From: Bifidobacterium pullorum subsp. saeculare
GTDB taxonomy: Bacteria; Actinomycetota; Actinomycetes; Actinomycetales; Bifidobacteriaceae
Direction: 5' to 3'
DNA: 64,000 nt
Assembly: GCF_016899725.1 (NCBI RefSeq)
Contig: NZ_JACLYU010000003.1
Location: forward strand, 124,001-188,000
Positions 8,969-17,597 of this stretch are shown here, piece after piece. A program made the position numbers and the translations under genes. The number at the start of each line of letters is the position of its first letter. Position 1 is the first letter of the stretch. The notes below the pieces were generated by a model. The model saw only the letters and a program-made list of their open reading frames with translations, was not told where the DNA came from and did no database searches.

Positions 8969-9760
8969 ATGACCACGCCGAGAAGAAGGGCCGCAGCCGC
9001 GATTGTGGCGATTGCAGCATGCGCGATGACAGCGACGCTGGCCGGCTGCGGCCAGGATGGCGGAGCCCCGGGCGGCGCCACGACGCAGTCGTCGCAGAAG
9101 ACGGAAACGGGAAAGCCTGTCCAGAACCGCAAGCTGCCCACTCTGGACGAGCTCAAGACGCAGGTCGATCAGGAGACGAAGCAGGGCATCGACTCGCTCG
9201 ACCAGGAATTTCAGGCGCTCAAGCAGAAGGTCTCCACCTATGACCAGTTCGTCGCCGCGACCGGGGACGTGCAGGCCTTCTACGCCAAGGTGACGTCCAC
9301 GACGGACGAACTCGGCGTGACGATGCGTGAGCGCGCCCTCGACTATGCGAACGTCGTGCTTTCCTCCGGCAAGCCCTGGGCGGACAAGTATGACAACATC
9401 GACGAGATGTACGACCGCATCTACGACGACGCCGGCAGCGAGATCTTCGACGGCATCTACGACGGCGTCCTCAAGACCGCCTTCAACGAGCTGTACGACG
9501 GCGTGGTCAAGTCCGGGTTCGACATGGCTGGCGACTACCAGCAGTGGTCGGACGTGAGCTCGGAGGAGTACGAGCGCTGGTCCGAGGCAAGCTCGGACGT
9601 GTATCAGTCGATCTCCGATTTCCGCTCCGACGTCTACAAGTTCTATTCGGACATCAAGGGACGCATCCTCGCCAAGGACAAGGAGCGAGTCCAGGAGAAG
9701 ATCGACGATTTCACGGAGAAAGTGGACAAGGTCAGGCAGGACGTGCAATCGCAACAGTGA
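8969..9760 (+). CDS. Lipoprotein, unrecognised, predicted mostly helical
   Basis: 263 aa. Signal peptide MTTPRRRAAAAIVAIAACAM with lipobox LAGC (Cys27). The rest is rich in Asp, Lys, Tyr and Gln, with long helical heptad-like stretches (TLDELKTQVDQETKQGIDSLDQ; AKDKERVQEKIDDFTEKVDKVR) and Tyr/Asp-rich repeats (DGIYDGVLKTAFNELYDGVVKSGFD). AAGGGAGG precedes ATG 8969; upstream in-frame starts would skip the signal peptide. Expressed from site 2, so probably co-regulated with the 3845 cluster. Function unknown. Confidence 0.8.
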   Translation: MTTPRRRAAAAIVAIAACAMTATLAGCGQDGGAPGGATTQSSQKTETGKPVQNRKLPTLDELKTQVDQETKQGIDSLDQEFQALKQKVSTYDQFVAATGDVQAFYAKVTSTTDELGVTMRERALDYANVVLSSGKPWADKYDNIDEMYDRIYDDAGSEIFDGIYDGVLKTAFNELYDGVVKSGFDMAGDYQQWSDVSSEEYERWSEASSDVYQSISDFRSDVYKFYSDIKGRILAKDKERVQEKIDDFTEKVDKVRQDVQSQQ

Positions 9761-9783
9761 GAGACGCAGCGAAGAGTCGAGTT

Positions 9784-9828
9784 CGCCCAGGGGTTCTCCG
9801 TCCAGTGCGGATGGAGAACCCCTGGGCG
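9784..9828. terminator. Hairpin between convergent genes
   Basis: A 16-base perfect stem (CGCCCAGGGGTTCTCC and its complement) with a ~13-base loop sits between the lipoprotein (plus) and the small membrane protein (minus). Probably a bidirectional terminator, though no T tract is seen. Confidence 0.6.
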
Positions 9829-9835
9829 AGTTCGG

Positions 9836-10081
9836 TCAGGCCTTTCCGGCCTTCACCCGATGCTTGGCGACGATGAGCCAGATCGCTCCGGCGAAGCCGG
9901 CCACGACGCCCACGAAGGCGAGATAGTATCCAGCGCCCCAGGCGTAGGTGTCCGAGGGGACCACGCCGCGCAGGGAGAAGTCGTAGTTCTGCAGCAGGAA
10001 CGCCCCCAGCGCCATGACGGCCGGACCGATCGAGGCCACCAGCCGGGGGACGAGCACCGTCCTGTCATGTGGGTCCTTCAT
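9836..10081 (-). CDS. Small two-helix membrane protein
   Basis: 81 aa: MKDPHDRTVLVPRLV, helix 1 SIGPAVMALGAFLL, an outer loop of ~20 residues (RGVVPSDTYAWGAG), helix 2 LAFVGVVAGFAGAIWLIV, and a basic tail AKHRVKAGKA. ATG 10081 has AAGGAGGT upstream; the frame upstream of it lacks a ribosome site. Its promoter is site 3, linking it to the same regulon. No family recognised. Confidence 0.75.
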   Translation of the reverse strand: MKDPHDRTVLVPRLVASIGPAVMALGAFLLQNYDFSLRGVVPSDTYAWGAGYYLAFVGVVAGFAGAIWLIVAKHRVKAGKA

Positions 10082-10143
10082 AGGGGATACCTCCTTGCAT
10101 CTCCGACCGTCCCGCGAAAAGGGACGGCATGGGACATCACCAT

Positions 10144-10191
10144 CCATGATGCCGGGGCGACGGCCGCGCGGATTCAGTCGGCAGCTGAGTG
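10144..10191 (-). promoter_or_regulatory. Promoter with CTCAG-N7-CTGAAT palindrome (site 3)
   Basis: Read on the minus strand: CACTCAG, seven bases, CTGAATC, then -10 CATCAT at 10146-10151. The palindrome starts exactly 40 bases before the -10, as at sites 1 and 2. The first arm differs at one base (ACTCAG). Serves the gene at 9836-10081; leader ~58 bases. Confidence 0.65.
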
Positions 10192-10281
10192 ACGGTGACG
10201 CATGGCGCCAGACGCGTGACCCTCTTCGGCTCCCGGGCGCGTGGCGACGATCCGCCCGCCAGTGACATCGATCTGACGAAC
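10189..10281 (+). pseudogene. Remnant of a MNT-type nucleotidyltransferase (antitoxin-like)
   Basis: A frame from GTG 10189 reads VTLFGSRARGDDPPASDIDL, which contains the GS-x-ARG-D and SDIDL nucleotide-transfer motif of minimal nucleotidyltransferases (MntA/HEPN-MNT modules). After the motif the reading continues into low-complexity sequence antisense to the gene at 10368 with no family resemblance, and no HEPN partner is seen. I call it a truncated relic. 10082-10367 otherwise holds only the site 3 promoter. Confidence 0.55.
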
Positions 10282-10367
10282 GCAGGAGAAGGGGGCCGAG
10301 GGAACGCTACGGGACCATGCTCGAACAGTAGGCACGAGCGGGACGGAGACCACGGAACGGCGGCATG

Positions 10368-11660
10368 TCAGCCGGCGCTGGGGCCGTCCTTGGGATGTTC
10401 CTCGAACAGGCGGTGCAGCTCCGCGTCCCGGTTCCGGGAGATGGCGCGGGTCGCGGAGCCGACGCCGTCGCGCACCCTTGCCGCGCCCTCGGCCGCCGCC
10501 TTCGCCGTCATGCTCCCGAACTCACCGAGGGCGTCGCCCGCCTGCTCGGCGGCGTCGGCGATCAGACGGCCCGCGACGTTCCTCCACGGCAGGGCCCTGT
10601 CGATCTCGGTCTGCCCGAGGTCGATGTCCAGGGACTGCGCGAAGTCACGCAGATGGCCGGCTATGGCCTCCATGTTCGTCTGGGCGTGGGAGACGGCAAG
10701 GGGATGCAGCAGTTTCTGTCCGCTCAGCCGGCGCGACGAGTCCTCCAGGCCGTCGGCGAGCGCCTCCAGCACGCCGCGGATGCGTTCCATCCGGTTTCGC
10801 CGTTCGACGACGATGCCTTCCCGATGCCGTTCGACGGTCTGCGGCTCCACCTCCATCACCCTGTCGAGCTCCAGGACATGCAGCTCGTCCCGCAGCCGGA
10901 CGGCATAGGCGAGGATGGAGGTCCACTGACGCACGTCGTTCCGGGCCCGGTCGGTGAGCTGCTCCATCCGGGAAGCGTCCGGGGTGTCCGCCAGTTTCGT
11001 CGACAGCGTCATGAGCTTATTCAGCGCGTATCCCTGGGCCGTGTTGATGCTCTGCGCGCAGGGCGCAACCTGGGACCAGGAGGCCTCTCCGATCGTACCG
11101 ACCTGGTCGCGCACGGCTATGGCCTCGTCCAGGGTGCCGGCGGCTCCGGCCAGCTCCCCCAGCTTCTGGTCCTGCTGGTCCTGGAGCAGATCGTCGAGCT
11201 TGGCGTCCATCCGTTCCAGGTAGTCCTTGACCTCGGCGATGGCCTGTTCGAGCGCGAACTGGGTCATCATGCCGCCGATGCCGGCCAGCGCCGTGGGGTT
11301 GGCCAGCGCCCTGGCCCCCTTGAGGTCCTTGAATGTGAGGTGGTAGGCGATCCGGCCGTTCTCCCGCCGCAGCACGCCCGTCCCCCGGAAGCCGAACTCC
11401 TGGATCTTGTCCATGGATTCCTCGGTGAGCTTGAGCCATCGCCCGCTGTCCGCGGCCGCCTGGCCCGCGACCTGGAAGAGGCGCCCGGTGACGCCCATGA
11501 GCTGGCTTGCGGGGATCGGCGAGCCGCGGAGCCCCAGCGCGGACAGTTCCGCGTCGATGACGTCCGCATCCCCCAGGAACAGGATGCCGGCCCCGTCGCG
11601 GATGATGCGGACGCCGTCCCGCTCGGCGACCTCGAGCTCCGTGTCCCCTGTCTGTGCCAT
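10368..11660 (-). CDS. Unrecognised 430-residue protein with coiled-coil segments
   Basis: ATG 11660 follows GAAGGAG. No signal peptide or clear membrane helix at the N-terminus (MAQTGDTELEVAERDGVRII). A hydrophobic Gly/Ala patch (ALANPTALAGIGGMMTQFALEQAI, ~120-145) is followed by a coiled coil (VKDYLERMDAKLDDLLQDQQDQK). A second helical region spans ~285-340. The C-terminus has an Ala/Glu-rich amphipathic stretch (SMTAKAAAEGAARVRDGVGSATRAI). No catalytic motif found. It stands alone in its direction and has no palindrome of the site 1-3 type upstream. I do not recognise it. Confidence 0.75.
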   Translation of the reverse strand: MAQTGDTELEVAERDGVRIIRDGAGILFLGDADVIDAELSALGLRGSPIPASQLMGVTGRLFQVAGQAAADSGRWLKLTEESMDKIQEFGFRGTGVLRRENGRIAYHLTFKDLKGARALANPTALAGIGGMMTQFALEQAIAEVKDYLERMDAKLDDLLQDQQDQKLGELAGAAGTLDEAIAVRDQVGTIGEASWSQVAPCAQSINTAQGYALNKLMTLSTKLADTPDASRMEQLTDRARNDVRQWTSILAYAVRLRDELHVLELDRVMEVEPQTVERHREGIVVERRNRMERIRGVLEALADGLEDSSRRLSGQKLLHPLAVSHAQTNMEAIAGHLRDFAQSLDIDLGQTEIDRALPWRNVAGRLIADAAEQAGDALGEFGSMTAKAAAEGAARVRDGVGSATRAISRNRDAELHRLFEEHPKDGPSAG

Positions 11661-11742
11661 GTGTCTCCTTCGTCACGTCCCATGTCCGAGAGCGTCGCGT
11701 TCCCGTCCTGGTCTCAGGATACCGCCGTCCGCCACGCCGGCG

Positions 11743-12654
11743 TCAGTCAAAGACGAGGTTCACGTCGACGATCGGGAGCCGTTCGGCCAGCACACGTTCC
11801 ATCGCCTGCTTGCTCGAGACGAGATGCGTGACGCTGACCATGTCGTCCCGGCAGGCCAGGTAGACGTCGACGGTGTGGCTCATGCCTTTCTTGAACACGT
11901 GGATGTGGTCGAGTGTGGTGCCGCCCGGCAGATGCCGCCGCACGACCATGGCGATGCGGTCGTTCGTCGCCTCGTCGATGACGCGTCCGCCGACGAGTTC
12001 GACGAGCGCGTCGCGCAGCACGCCCACTGGCTCGCGCAGGGAGATCGCCACGAGGGCGACGGTGATGAAGAAGTCGCCGGTGTAGTTGAGCCAGCCGACA
12101 GGCGAGTCGAGCGGCACGAAGGTCAGGGCGAGTGCGGCGATGCCGATGCCGCCGGAGACCACGCCGTCGACGAGTGTGGTGCGTGCCTCCGCCGCCAGCA
12201 TGGTGCTCGCCCGGTGGATGCGCGCGTTCTCGTGATGGTAGAACCATACGAGGCCCACGCAGATCGCCACCATCGCCAGCTCGTACCAGACCACCGGGCC
12301 GAATTCCAGCGGCTCCCCGGTGCCGTGCCGCCAGTACTCCCAGGCGGAGCGGGTCGCGCCGATCGCGGAGAACAGCAGCAGGGCGAGCGTGAACACGGCC
12401 TTGACGAGCGCGTACAGCGGCTCGAGCGCGAAGAAGCCGTTGGGGAACCGGTCGGTGGTGCGGGCGGAGCGCCGTGACACGGCGAGGGCCACGACGCCGG
12501 ACACCAGGGCGATGACGGTGAACACGCCGTCGAGGAAAATGGCCCGCAGCCCGGTGACGAAGTACACGGCCATGCCGGCCGCGCCCATGACCGCGTTGCA
12601 TACGATCCCCACCGTCAGGGCCCGCTGTTCCAACCGTTTCTGCAGCACTGCCAT
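11743..12654 (-). CDS. Cation diffusion facilitator (CDF) family transporter
   Basis: 303 aa. ALTVGIVCNAVMGAAGMAVYF and AIFLDGVFTVIALVSG match helices 1-2 of CDF proteins, FPNGFFALEPLYALVKA the conserved loop before helix 3, and ARTTLVDGVVSGGIGIAALAL helix 5. The C-terminal ~90 residues form the cytosolic metal-binding domain. The Asp of LDG and of VDG are present, but the partner His/Asp pattern is not fully canonical. Expected substrate is a divalent metal (Zn, Mn or Fe). TAGAGT seven bases before ATG 12654 looks like a -10, suggesting a leaderless mRNA. Confidence 0.88.
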   Translation of the reverse strand: MAVLQKRLEQRALTVGIVCNAVMGAAGMAVYFVTGLRAIFLDGVFTVIALVSGVVALAVSRRSARTTDRFPNGFFALEPLYALVKAVFTLALLLFSAIGATRSAWEYWRHGTGEPLEFGPVVWYELAMVAICVGLVWFYHHENARIHRASTMLAAEARTTLVDGVVSGGIGIAALALTFVPLDSPVGWLNYTGDFFITVALVAISLREPVGVLRDALVELVGGRVIDEATNDRIAMVVRRHLPGGTTLDHIHVFKKGMSHTVDVYLACRDDMVSVTHLVSSKQAMERVLAERLPIVDVNLVFD

Positions 12655-12709
12655 TGTTCCACTCTAACGGATGGACGGCGCGCGGCGGGCGTCCGGCGGG
12701 GCGTCCGGG

Positions 12710-14311
12710 CTACTCCTCGGCGACGAGCTCCAGGTAGGAGTCATTCCACAGGTCCTCGTCGCCGTCGGGCATGAGCAGCACGCGCTCCGGGTTCAGGGCC
12801 TCGACGGCGCCTTCGTCGTGGGTGACGAGCACGATCGCGCCCTCGTATTTGGCGATGGCCTTGAGGATTTCGTCGCGCGAGGCCGGGTCGAGGTTGTTGG
12901 TCGGCTCGTCGAGCAGCAGCACGTTGGCGCGGGAGGTGACGAGCGTGGCCAGGGCCAGGCGCGTCTTCTCGCCGCCGGAGAGCACGCGCGCCGGCTTGAA
13001 CGCGTCGTCGCCGGAGAACAGGAACGAGCCGAGGATGGACCGCGCCTGCGTGTTGTCGAGCTCGGGGGCCACATGCGTGAGGTTCTCGAGCACCGTGGCG
13101 TCCAGGTCAAGCGTGTCATGCTCCTGGGCGAAGTAGCCGATCTTGCAGCCGTGCCCATACTCCACCGAGCCGGTGTCCGGCTCCTCCAGGTGGGCGAGCA
13201 GGCGCAGCGTGGTGGTTTTGCCGGCGCCGTTGTAGCCCAGGATCACCACGCGCGAGCCCTTGTCGATGGCCAGGTTCACGCCGGCGAACACGATGTTCGA
13301 GCCGTAGGCCTTGGAGATGTCCTTGGCCATGATCGGCGTGCGCCCGCAGGGGGCCGGCTCCGGGAAGCGGATGTCCGCCACCTTCTCCGCCTTCTGCGCC
13401 TCGCTGGTCTCCGACAGGAGCCGCTCGGCACGGCGCATCATGTTCTGCGCGGCCACGGCCTTCGTGGCCTTGGCGTGCAGGCGGATGCCCTGCTTCATGA
13501 GCCGCTCGGCCTTCTTCTCGGCCACCTCGCGCTCGCGGCGGCGACGCTCCTCGTCCACCACGCGCTGGTGCAGGTACGCCTTCCAGCCGAGCGAGTACAT
13601 GTCGATCTGCCCGCGCTGGGCGTCCAGGTGCCACACCTTGTTGACGACCTCGTCGAGCAGCTCCGTGGAATGGGAGATGACCAGGAACCCGCCCTCGTAG
13701 CGCTTGAGGTAGCCGCGCAGCCATTCGATCGAGTCGGCGTCCAGGTGGTTCGTGGGCTCGTCGAGGATCAGCGTGTCCGCGTCGGAGAACAGGATGCGTG
13801 CCAGTTCGATGCGCCGGCGCTGGCCGCCGGAGAGGGTGCCCAGCTGCTGTTGCATCGTCTCCTGGGGCAGGCCCAGGCTCGCGGCCATGGTGATGGCCTC
13901 GGACTGGGCCGCGTAGCCGCCGGCTTTGTCGAAGTCCTGCATGGCTTTGTCGTAGCGGTTCATCGCCCGGGTCATCACATCCGGGTCCGGGTCGGTCATC
14001 TCCTTCTCCGCCTTGCGCAGGCGGGCGATGATGGAGGCGATGTCGCGCGCGCTCATCATGCGGTCCAGCGCGGTCTGCTCCGGGTCGGCGGCATGCGTGT
14101 CCTGCGGCAGGTAGCCGAGCTTGCCGGAGACGCGCACCGTGCCCGCGGTGGGCAGCATGTCGCCGGTGATGACGCGCGTGAGCGTGGTCTTGCCGGCGCC
14201 GTTGCGCCCGACCAGGCCGATCTTGTCGCCTTTGGAGACGTGGAAGTCGGTGGGGTTGAGCAGCGTGCGCGCGCCGATCTGGATCTCCAGTCCCTTCGCC
14301 TCGATGGCCAT
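12710..14311 (-). CDS. ABC-F family ATPase (ribosome-associated type)
   Basis: 533 aa with two ATP-binding domains and no membrane segments. First: GLVGRNGAGKTTL, LSGGQRRRIELARIL, LILDEPTNHLD. Second: VILGYNGAGKTTTLRLLA, LSGGEKTRLALATLV, LLLDEPTNNLD. The charged linker between them (~240-300, RRRREREVAEKKAERLMKQG) is the region that reaches into the ribosome in ABC-F proteins. ATG 14311 follows AGAAGGAG; the longer frame into the adh gene is not used. Probably a translation factor or antibiotic-protection relative; which cannot be told from sequence alone. Confidence 0.92.
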   Translation of the reverse strand: MAIEAKGLEIQIGARTLLNPTDFHVSKGDKIGLVGRNGAGKTTLTRVITGDMLPTAGTVRVSGKLGYLPQDTHAADPEQTALDRMMSARDIASIIARLRKAEKEMTDPDPDVMTRAMNRYDKAMQDFDKAGGYAAQSEAITMAASLGLPQETMQQQLGTLSGGQRRRIELARILFSDADTLILDEPTNHLDADSIEWLRGYLKRYEGGFLVISHSTELLDEVVNKVWHLDAQRGQIDMYSLGWKAYLHQRVVDEERRRREREVAEKKAERLMKQGIRLHAKATKAVAAQNMMRRAERLLSETSEAQKAEKVADIRFPEPAPCGRTPIMAKDISKAYGSNIVFAGVNLAIDKGSRVVILGYNGAGKTTTLRLLAHLEEPDTGSVEYGHGCKIGYFAQEHDTLDLDATVLENLTHVAPELDNTQARSILGSFLFSGDDAFKPARVLSGGEKTRLALATLVTSRANVLLLDEPTNNLDPASRDEILKAIAKYEGAIVLVTHDEGAVEALNPERVLLMPDGDEDLWNDSYLELVAEE

Positions 14312-14384
14312 GCCTGTCCCGTCTCCTTCTGTCCGTTGCGCTGCCCGTTGCCGGGAAAATCCAATCGGCCAGTGTAGCAACAAC

Positions 14385-14414
14385 GCCGGCCCGCCCCTGT
14401 GGGGACGGGCCGGC
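14385..14414. terminator. GC-rich hairpin
   Basis: GCCGGCCCGCCCC and GGGGACGGGCCGGC pair around a TGT loop, 29 bases after the adh stop on the minus strand. Likely terminator without a T run. Confidence 0.5.
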
Positions 14415-14442
14415 GTCGCGCGACGCCACCGGGCAGGGCGGC

Positions 14443-15492
14443 TCAGACCTCGCTCACGCGCAGCAGCGACTTGATGGTCCGCCGCTGGTCCATCGCGTCG
14501 TAGGCGGCCTGGATGTCGTCGAGCGTGAACTCGGCGGTGAACACGCGGCCGGGGTGGATCTCGCCGTTCAGCACCAGGTTCAGCAGGTCGGCGGTGGTGT
14601 CGTAATGGCGCACCGGGGCCGGGCCGCCGCGCAGGCCCACGTTGCGGTAGAACAGGCCGGGGATGTCCGCCTCGACGCCGTGCGGCAGGCCGACGCGGCC
14701 GACGATGGCACCGGCGCGGGCGACCTTCATCGCCGTGTCGTTGGACTGGGCGCTGCCCACGCATTCGAGCACCGCGTCCGCCCCGTAGCCACCGGTCATG
14801 TCCAGCACCTTGGCCACCGCCTCGTCGCCGCGCTCGGGGACTATGTCGGTGGCGCCGAACTCGCGGGCCAGGGCGGCGCGGTCCTCATGCCGGCTCATCG
14901 CGATGATGCGCCCGGCGCCGCGCAGCTTCGCGGACAGCACCGCGCACAGGCCCACCGCGCCGTCGCCGAACACGACGGCCGTGTCCCCCGGCTTCACCTC
15001 GGCGGAGGCCGCGGCATGGTAGCCGGTGGGCATCACGTCGGACAGGGTGAGCAGGTCGGCGAGCAGCGCGTCGGAGAACGTCGTGGCGTCGCCGGGCACC
15101 AGCACCAGCGTGCCGTCGGCGTGCGGCACGCGCAGATGCTCGGCCTGGCAGCCCATGCCGTCGCCGTCGCCGAAGTAGCCGCCGTGCGGGCAGCTCGACT
15201 CGAAACCGGCCCGGCACACCGGGCACCGCCCGCAGGAGTACGGGAACGGCACGATGACGAAGTCACCGGGCTTGGCGACGGTCACGTCCGCCCCCACCTG
15301 CTCGACCACGCCGATCGCCTCGTGGCCGGTCTGCGTGTCCGCCTCGCGTCCGTCGCGGAAGAACCACAGGTCGGACCCGCACACGCAGGCGCGCACCACG
15401 CGCACGATCGCGTCGTCCGCCTCCGTGACAGCCGGCGCGGGCCGCTCCTCGCAGGCCATGGTCTTGATCCCCTTGTAGATGGCAGCCTTCAT
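14443..15492 (-). CDS. Zinc-dependent alcohol dehydrogenase (MDR family)
   Basis: 349 aa. Catalytic-zinc motifs CVCGSDLW and TGHEAIG; structural-zinc cysteines in CGRCPVCRAGFESSC; nucleotide-binding region VVFGDGAVGLCAVLSAKLRGAGRII. Resembles the threonine/glutathione-independent formaldehyde dehydrogenase-like branch. ATG 15492 (MKAAIYKG) is chosen because GAAAGGA lies seven bases upstream; a GTG at 15498 would overlap it. Oxidises or reduces an alcohol/aldehyde with NAD(P). Substrate unknown. Divergent from nnr. Confidence 0.9.
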   Translation of the reverse strand: MKAAIYKGIKTMACEERPAPAVTEADDAIVRVVRACVCGSDLWFFRDGREADTQTGHEAIGVVEQVGADVTVAKPGDFVIVPFPYSCGRCPVCRAGFESSCPHGGYFGDGDGMGCQAEHLRVPHADGTLVLVPGDATTFSDALLADLLTLSDVMPTGYHAAASAEVKPGDTAVVFGDGAVGLCAVLSAKLRGAGRIIAMSRHEDRAALAREFGATDIVPERGDEAVAKVLDMTGGYGADAVLECVGSAQSNDTAMKVARAGAIVGRVGLPHGVEADIPGLFYRNVGLRGGPAPVRHYDTTADLLNLVLNGEIHPGRVFTAEFTLDDIQAAYDAMDQRRTIKSLLRVSEV

Positions 15493-15684
15493 CGGCACAT
15501 CCTTTCACTCGTCGCGGCCCCATGGCCGGCCCAACCTCCACGGTACGGCGCCGCCAGGCCCCGTGCAAATGCCCGGCCAGCCACGCCCGCCATACCCGCC
15601 ACGCATGGCGCAGGCCGGCCCGGCGGCGCACCCCGGACGCGAGTAGAGTGGAGGCCGGTACAAGCAAAGCCGAAAGGGGCTGCC

Positions 15685-17550
15685 ATGGACGCCAATGACC
15701 GCGGATCGCGCGAGACCCGCACGCGCACGCTGCTGCACGCCGCCTACCGAGCACAGGACGTGCGCGCGATGGAACGTCCCCTGCTCGACCGCGGCGTGCC
15801 GCTCATGCGCATGGCCGCGGGCGCCGTGGCCCGCACGGCCGCCCGCATGCTCGACGAGGAGGACATCGACCTGGAAGAGTCCGACGTCGTGCTGCTGGCC
15901 GGAGCGGACGACAACGGCGGCGACGGACTGTTCGCGGCGGCGGCGCTCGCCGACCAAGGGGCGGCCGTCACCTGCGTGGCGGTGGGCCAGACCTTGCACG
16001 AGGCCGGGTTCGCGGCGTTCGTGCGCGCCGGCGGCACGGTGCTGGCGCTGGATCCCGCCTCGCGCATCCCCGGATGCCCGTCGGGCTTCACGCCCGGCGA
16101 GGCCGGGGAACGGCTGCGCACGGCAGTGGAGCTGGCGCAGGGCGCGCATCTGGTCATCGACGCGATGACCGGCATCGGCGCGCGCGGCGCGTTGCACGGT
16201 CTGGCGGGCACGATGGCCGCGCTGCTGGGCGTGCGCCCGGACGCGCGGGGGCATGTGGCGCCGCCGGAGCGCCCCGCCCTGCCGAACCGCGAGCCGGCCG
16301 GCGGACTGCCGCTGGTGCTCGCGGTGGACACGCCCTCCGGCGTGGGGGTAGACGACGGCACGCTGCCCGGCCCGGTCATCCCAGCCGACGTGACGGTGAT
16401 GATGGGCGCGATGAAGCCGTGCGCGGTGCTGCCGCCGGCGACGTTCGCCTGCGGCCGCACGGTGCTGGTGGACTTCGACTTCGACCTGGCCGGCTTCGCC
16501 CCGGTAGCGGTGGCAGTGGACGGCGACATGGCCGCCGACGCCATCCGGCTGCCCCGGGTGACCGATGCCAAGTATTCGCGCGGCGTGGTGGGCCTGGTCA
16601 CCGGATCGGCACGCTACCCGGGCGCCGCGGTGCTCACGGCGACGGCGGCGGCGCGCGCGAACGTCGGCATGGTGCGTTACCTAGGCCCGCAGCGGGCGCA
16701 GGACATGGTGCTCGCCTCGCTGCCGGAGGCGGTGATGGGCAAGGGGCATGTGCAGGCGTGGGCCGTGGGCTCCGGCGTGCCGGACGCCGACGCCGACCCG
16801 CAGGACGCCGACCCGCAGCGCCAGACCATCGCCCGGCTGCTCGCCCATTACGCGCTGACGGAGGCACAGGACGGCGCGGAAGGCGCGGACAGCAGCCAGG
16901 AGGCGTATGACATGCCGCCGATCGTCGTGGACGCCGGCGCGTTGGACCTGCTGCCGGCGCTGATGCCGCCGCAGGTGGTGCTCACGCCGCATGCGGGCGA
17001 GCTGGCGCGGCTGGTGAACCTGCTGGAGGCCGACGCCGCGGACGCGCACGGCGCCCATGCGGCGGCGGAACGCGTGCCGGTCGACGCGGCCGACGTGGCG
17101 GACGAGCCGCTGCGCTACGCGCAGTATGTGGCGGCCGCCACCGGCGCGACGGTGCTGCTCAAGGGCGCGGCCACGCTAGTCGTCTCCCCCGAGGGCGCGG
17201 ACGGCTACGACGACGCCCAGCCGGCGCTGGTGTGCGGCGCGGCCCCGGCCTGGCTGGGCACGGCCGGCGCCGGCGACGTACTGGCCGGCACAATCGGCGC
17301 GCTGCTCGCGCAGAACGCGGACGATATGGAGGAGTTCGACGGCGCGTCCATCGCGCGCCTCGCCGCGGCCGGAGCCTACCTGCATGGCGAGGCCGCCGCC
17401 ATCGCCGCCGAGTCGGAGCAGCGCGGCTGGCAGGAGCCGGAGTTGTTCGGCGCCAAGCAGGGCCCGGCCTTCTCCGCACTCGGACACCCGATCGTCGCCT
17501 CCGACGTGGCCCGGGCCCTGCCCGAGGCCATCGCCGACCTCATCTCCTGA
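15685..17550 (+). CDS. nnr: Bifunctional NAD(P)H-hydrate repair enzyme (epimerase + ADP-dependent dehydratase)
   Basis: 621 aa. The N-terminal YjeF_N epimerase half has GADDNGGDGL at 73-82. The C-terminal ribokinase-like dehydratase half has AKYSRGVVGLVTGSARYPGA, VVDAGALDLL, VLTPHAGELARL and GTAGAGDVLAGTIGALLAQ. Together they repair hydrated NADH/NADPH using ADP. ATG 15685 follows GAAAGGGG. The protein is unusually rich in acidic/alanine inserts (e.g. DADADPQDADPQRQ), making it longer than the usual ~500 residues. 47 bases separate it from the HAD gene. Confidence 0.92.
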   Translation: MDANDRGSRETRTRTLLHAAYRAQDVRAMERPLLDRGVPLMRMAAGAVARTAARMLDEEDIDLEESDVVLLAGADDNGGDGLFAAAALADQGAAVTCVAVGQTLHEAGFAAFVRAGGTVLALDPASRIPGCPSGFTPGEAGERLRTAVELAQGAHLVIDAMTGIGARGALHGLAGTMAALLGVRPDARGHVAPPERPALPNREPAGGLPLVLAVDTPSGVGVDDGTLPGPVIPADVTVMMGAMKPCAVLPPATFACGRTVLVDFDFDLAGFAPVAVAVDGDMAADAIRLPRVTDAKYSRGVVGLVTGSARYPGAAVLTATAAARANVGMVRYLGPQRAQDMVLASLPEAVMGKGHVQAWAVGSGVPDADADPQDADPQRQTIARLLAHYALTEAQDGAEGADSSQEAYDMPPIVVDAGALDLLPALMPPQVVLTPHAGELARLVNLLEADAADAHGAHAAAERVPVDAADVADEPLRYAQYVAAATGATVLLKGAATLVVSPEGADGYDDAQPALVCGAAPAWLGTAGAGDVLAGTIGALLAQNADDMEEFDGASIARLAAAGAYLHGEAAAIAAESEQRGWQEPELFGAKQGPAFSALGHPIVASDVARALPEAIADLIS

Positions 17551-17597
17551 CCGGCCCCGCGCCGAATGCCCGACCCACCGAAAAGAAAGGCCAGACC

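Noticed and set aside
14554..15684. Long plus-strand extension upstream of nnr
   Set aside because: Antisense to the zinc alcohol dehydrogenase, low complexity; the real nnr start with ribosome site is at 15685.
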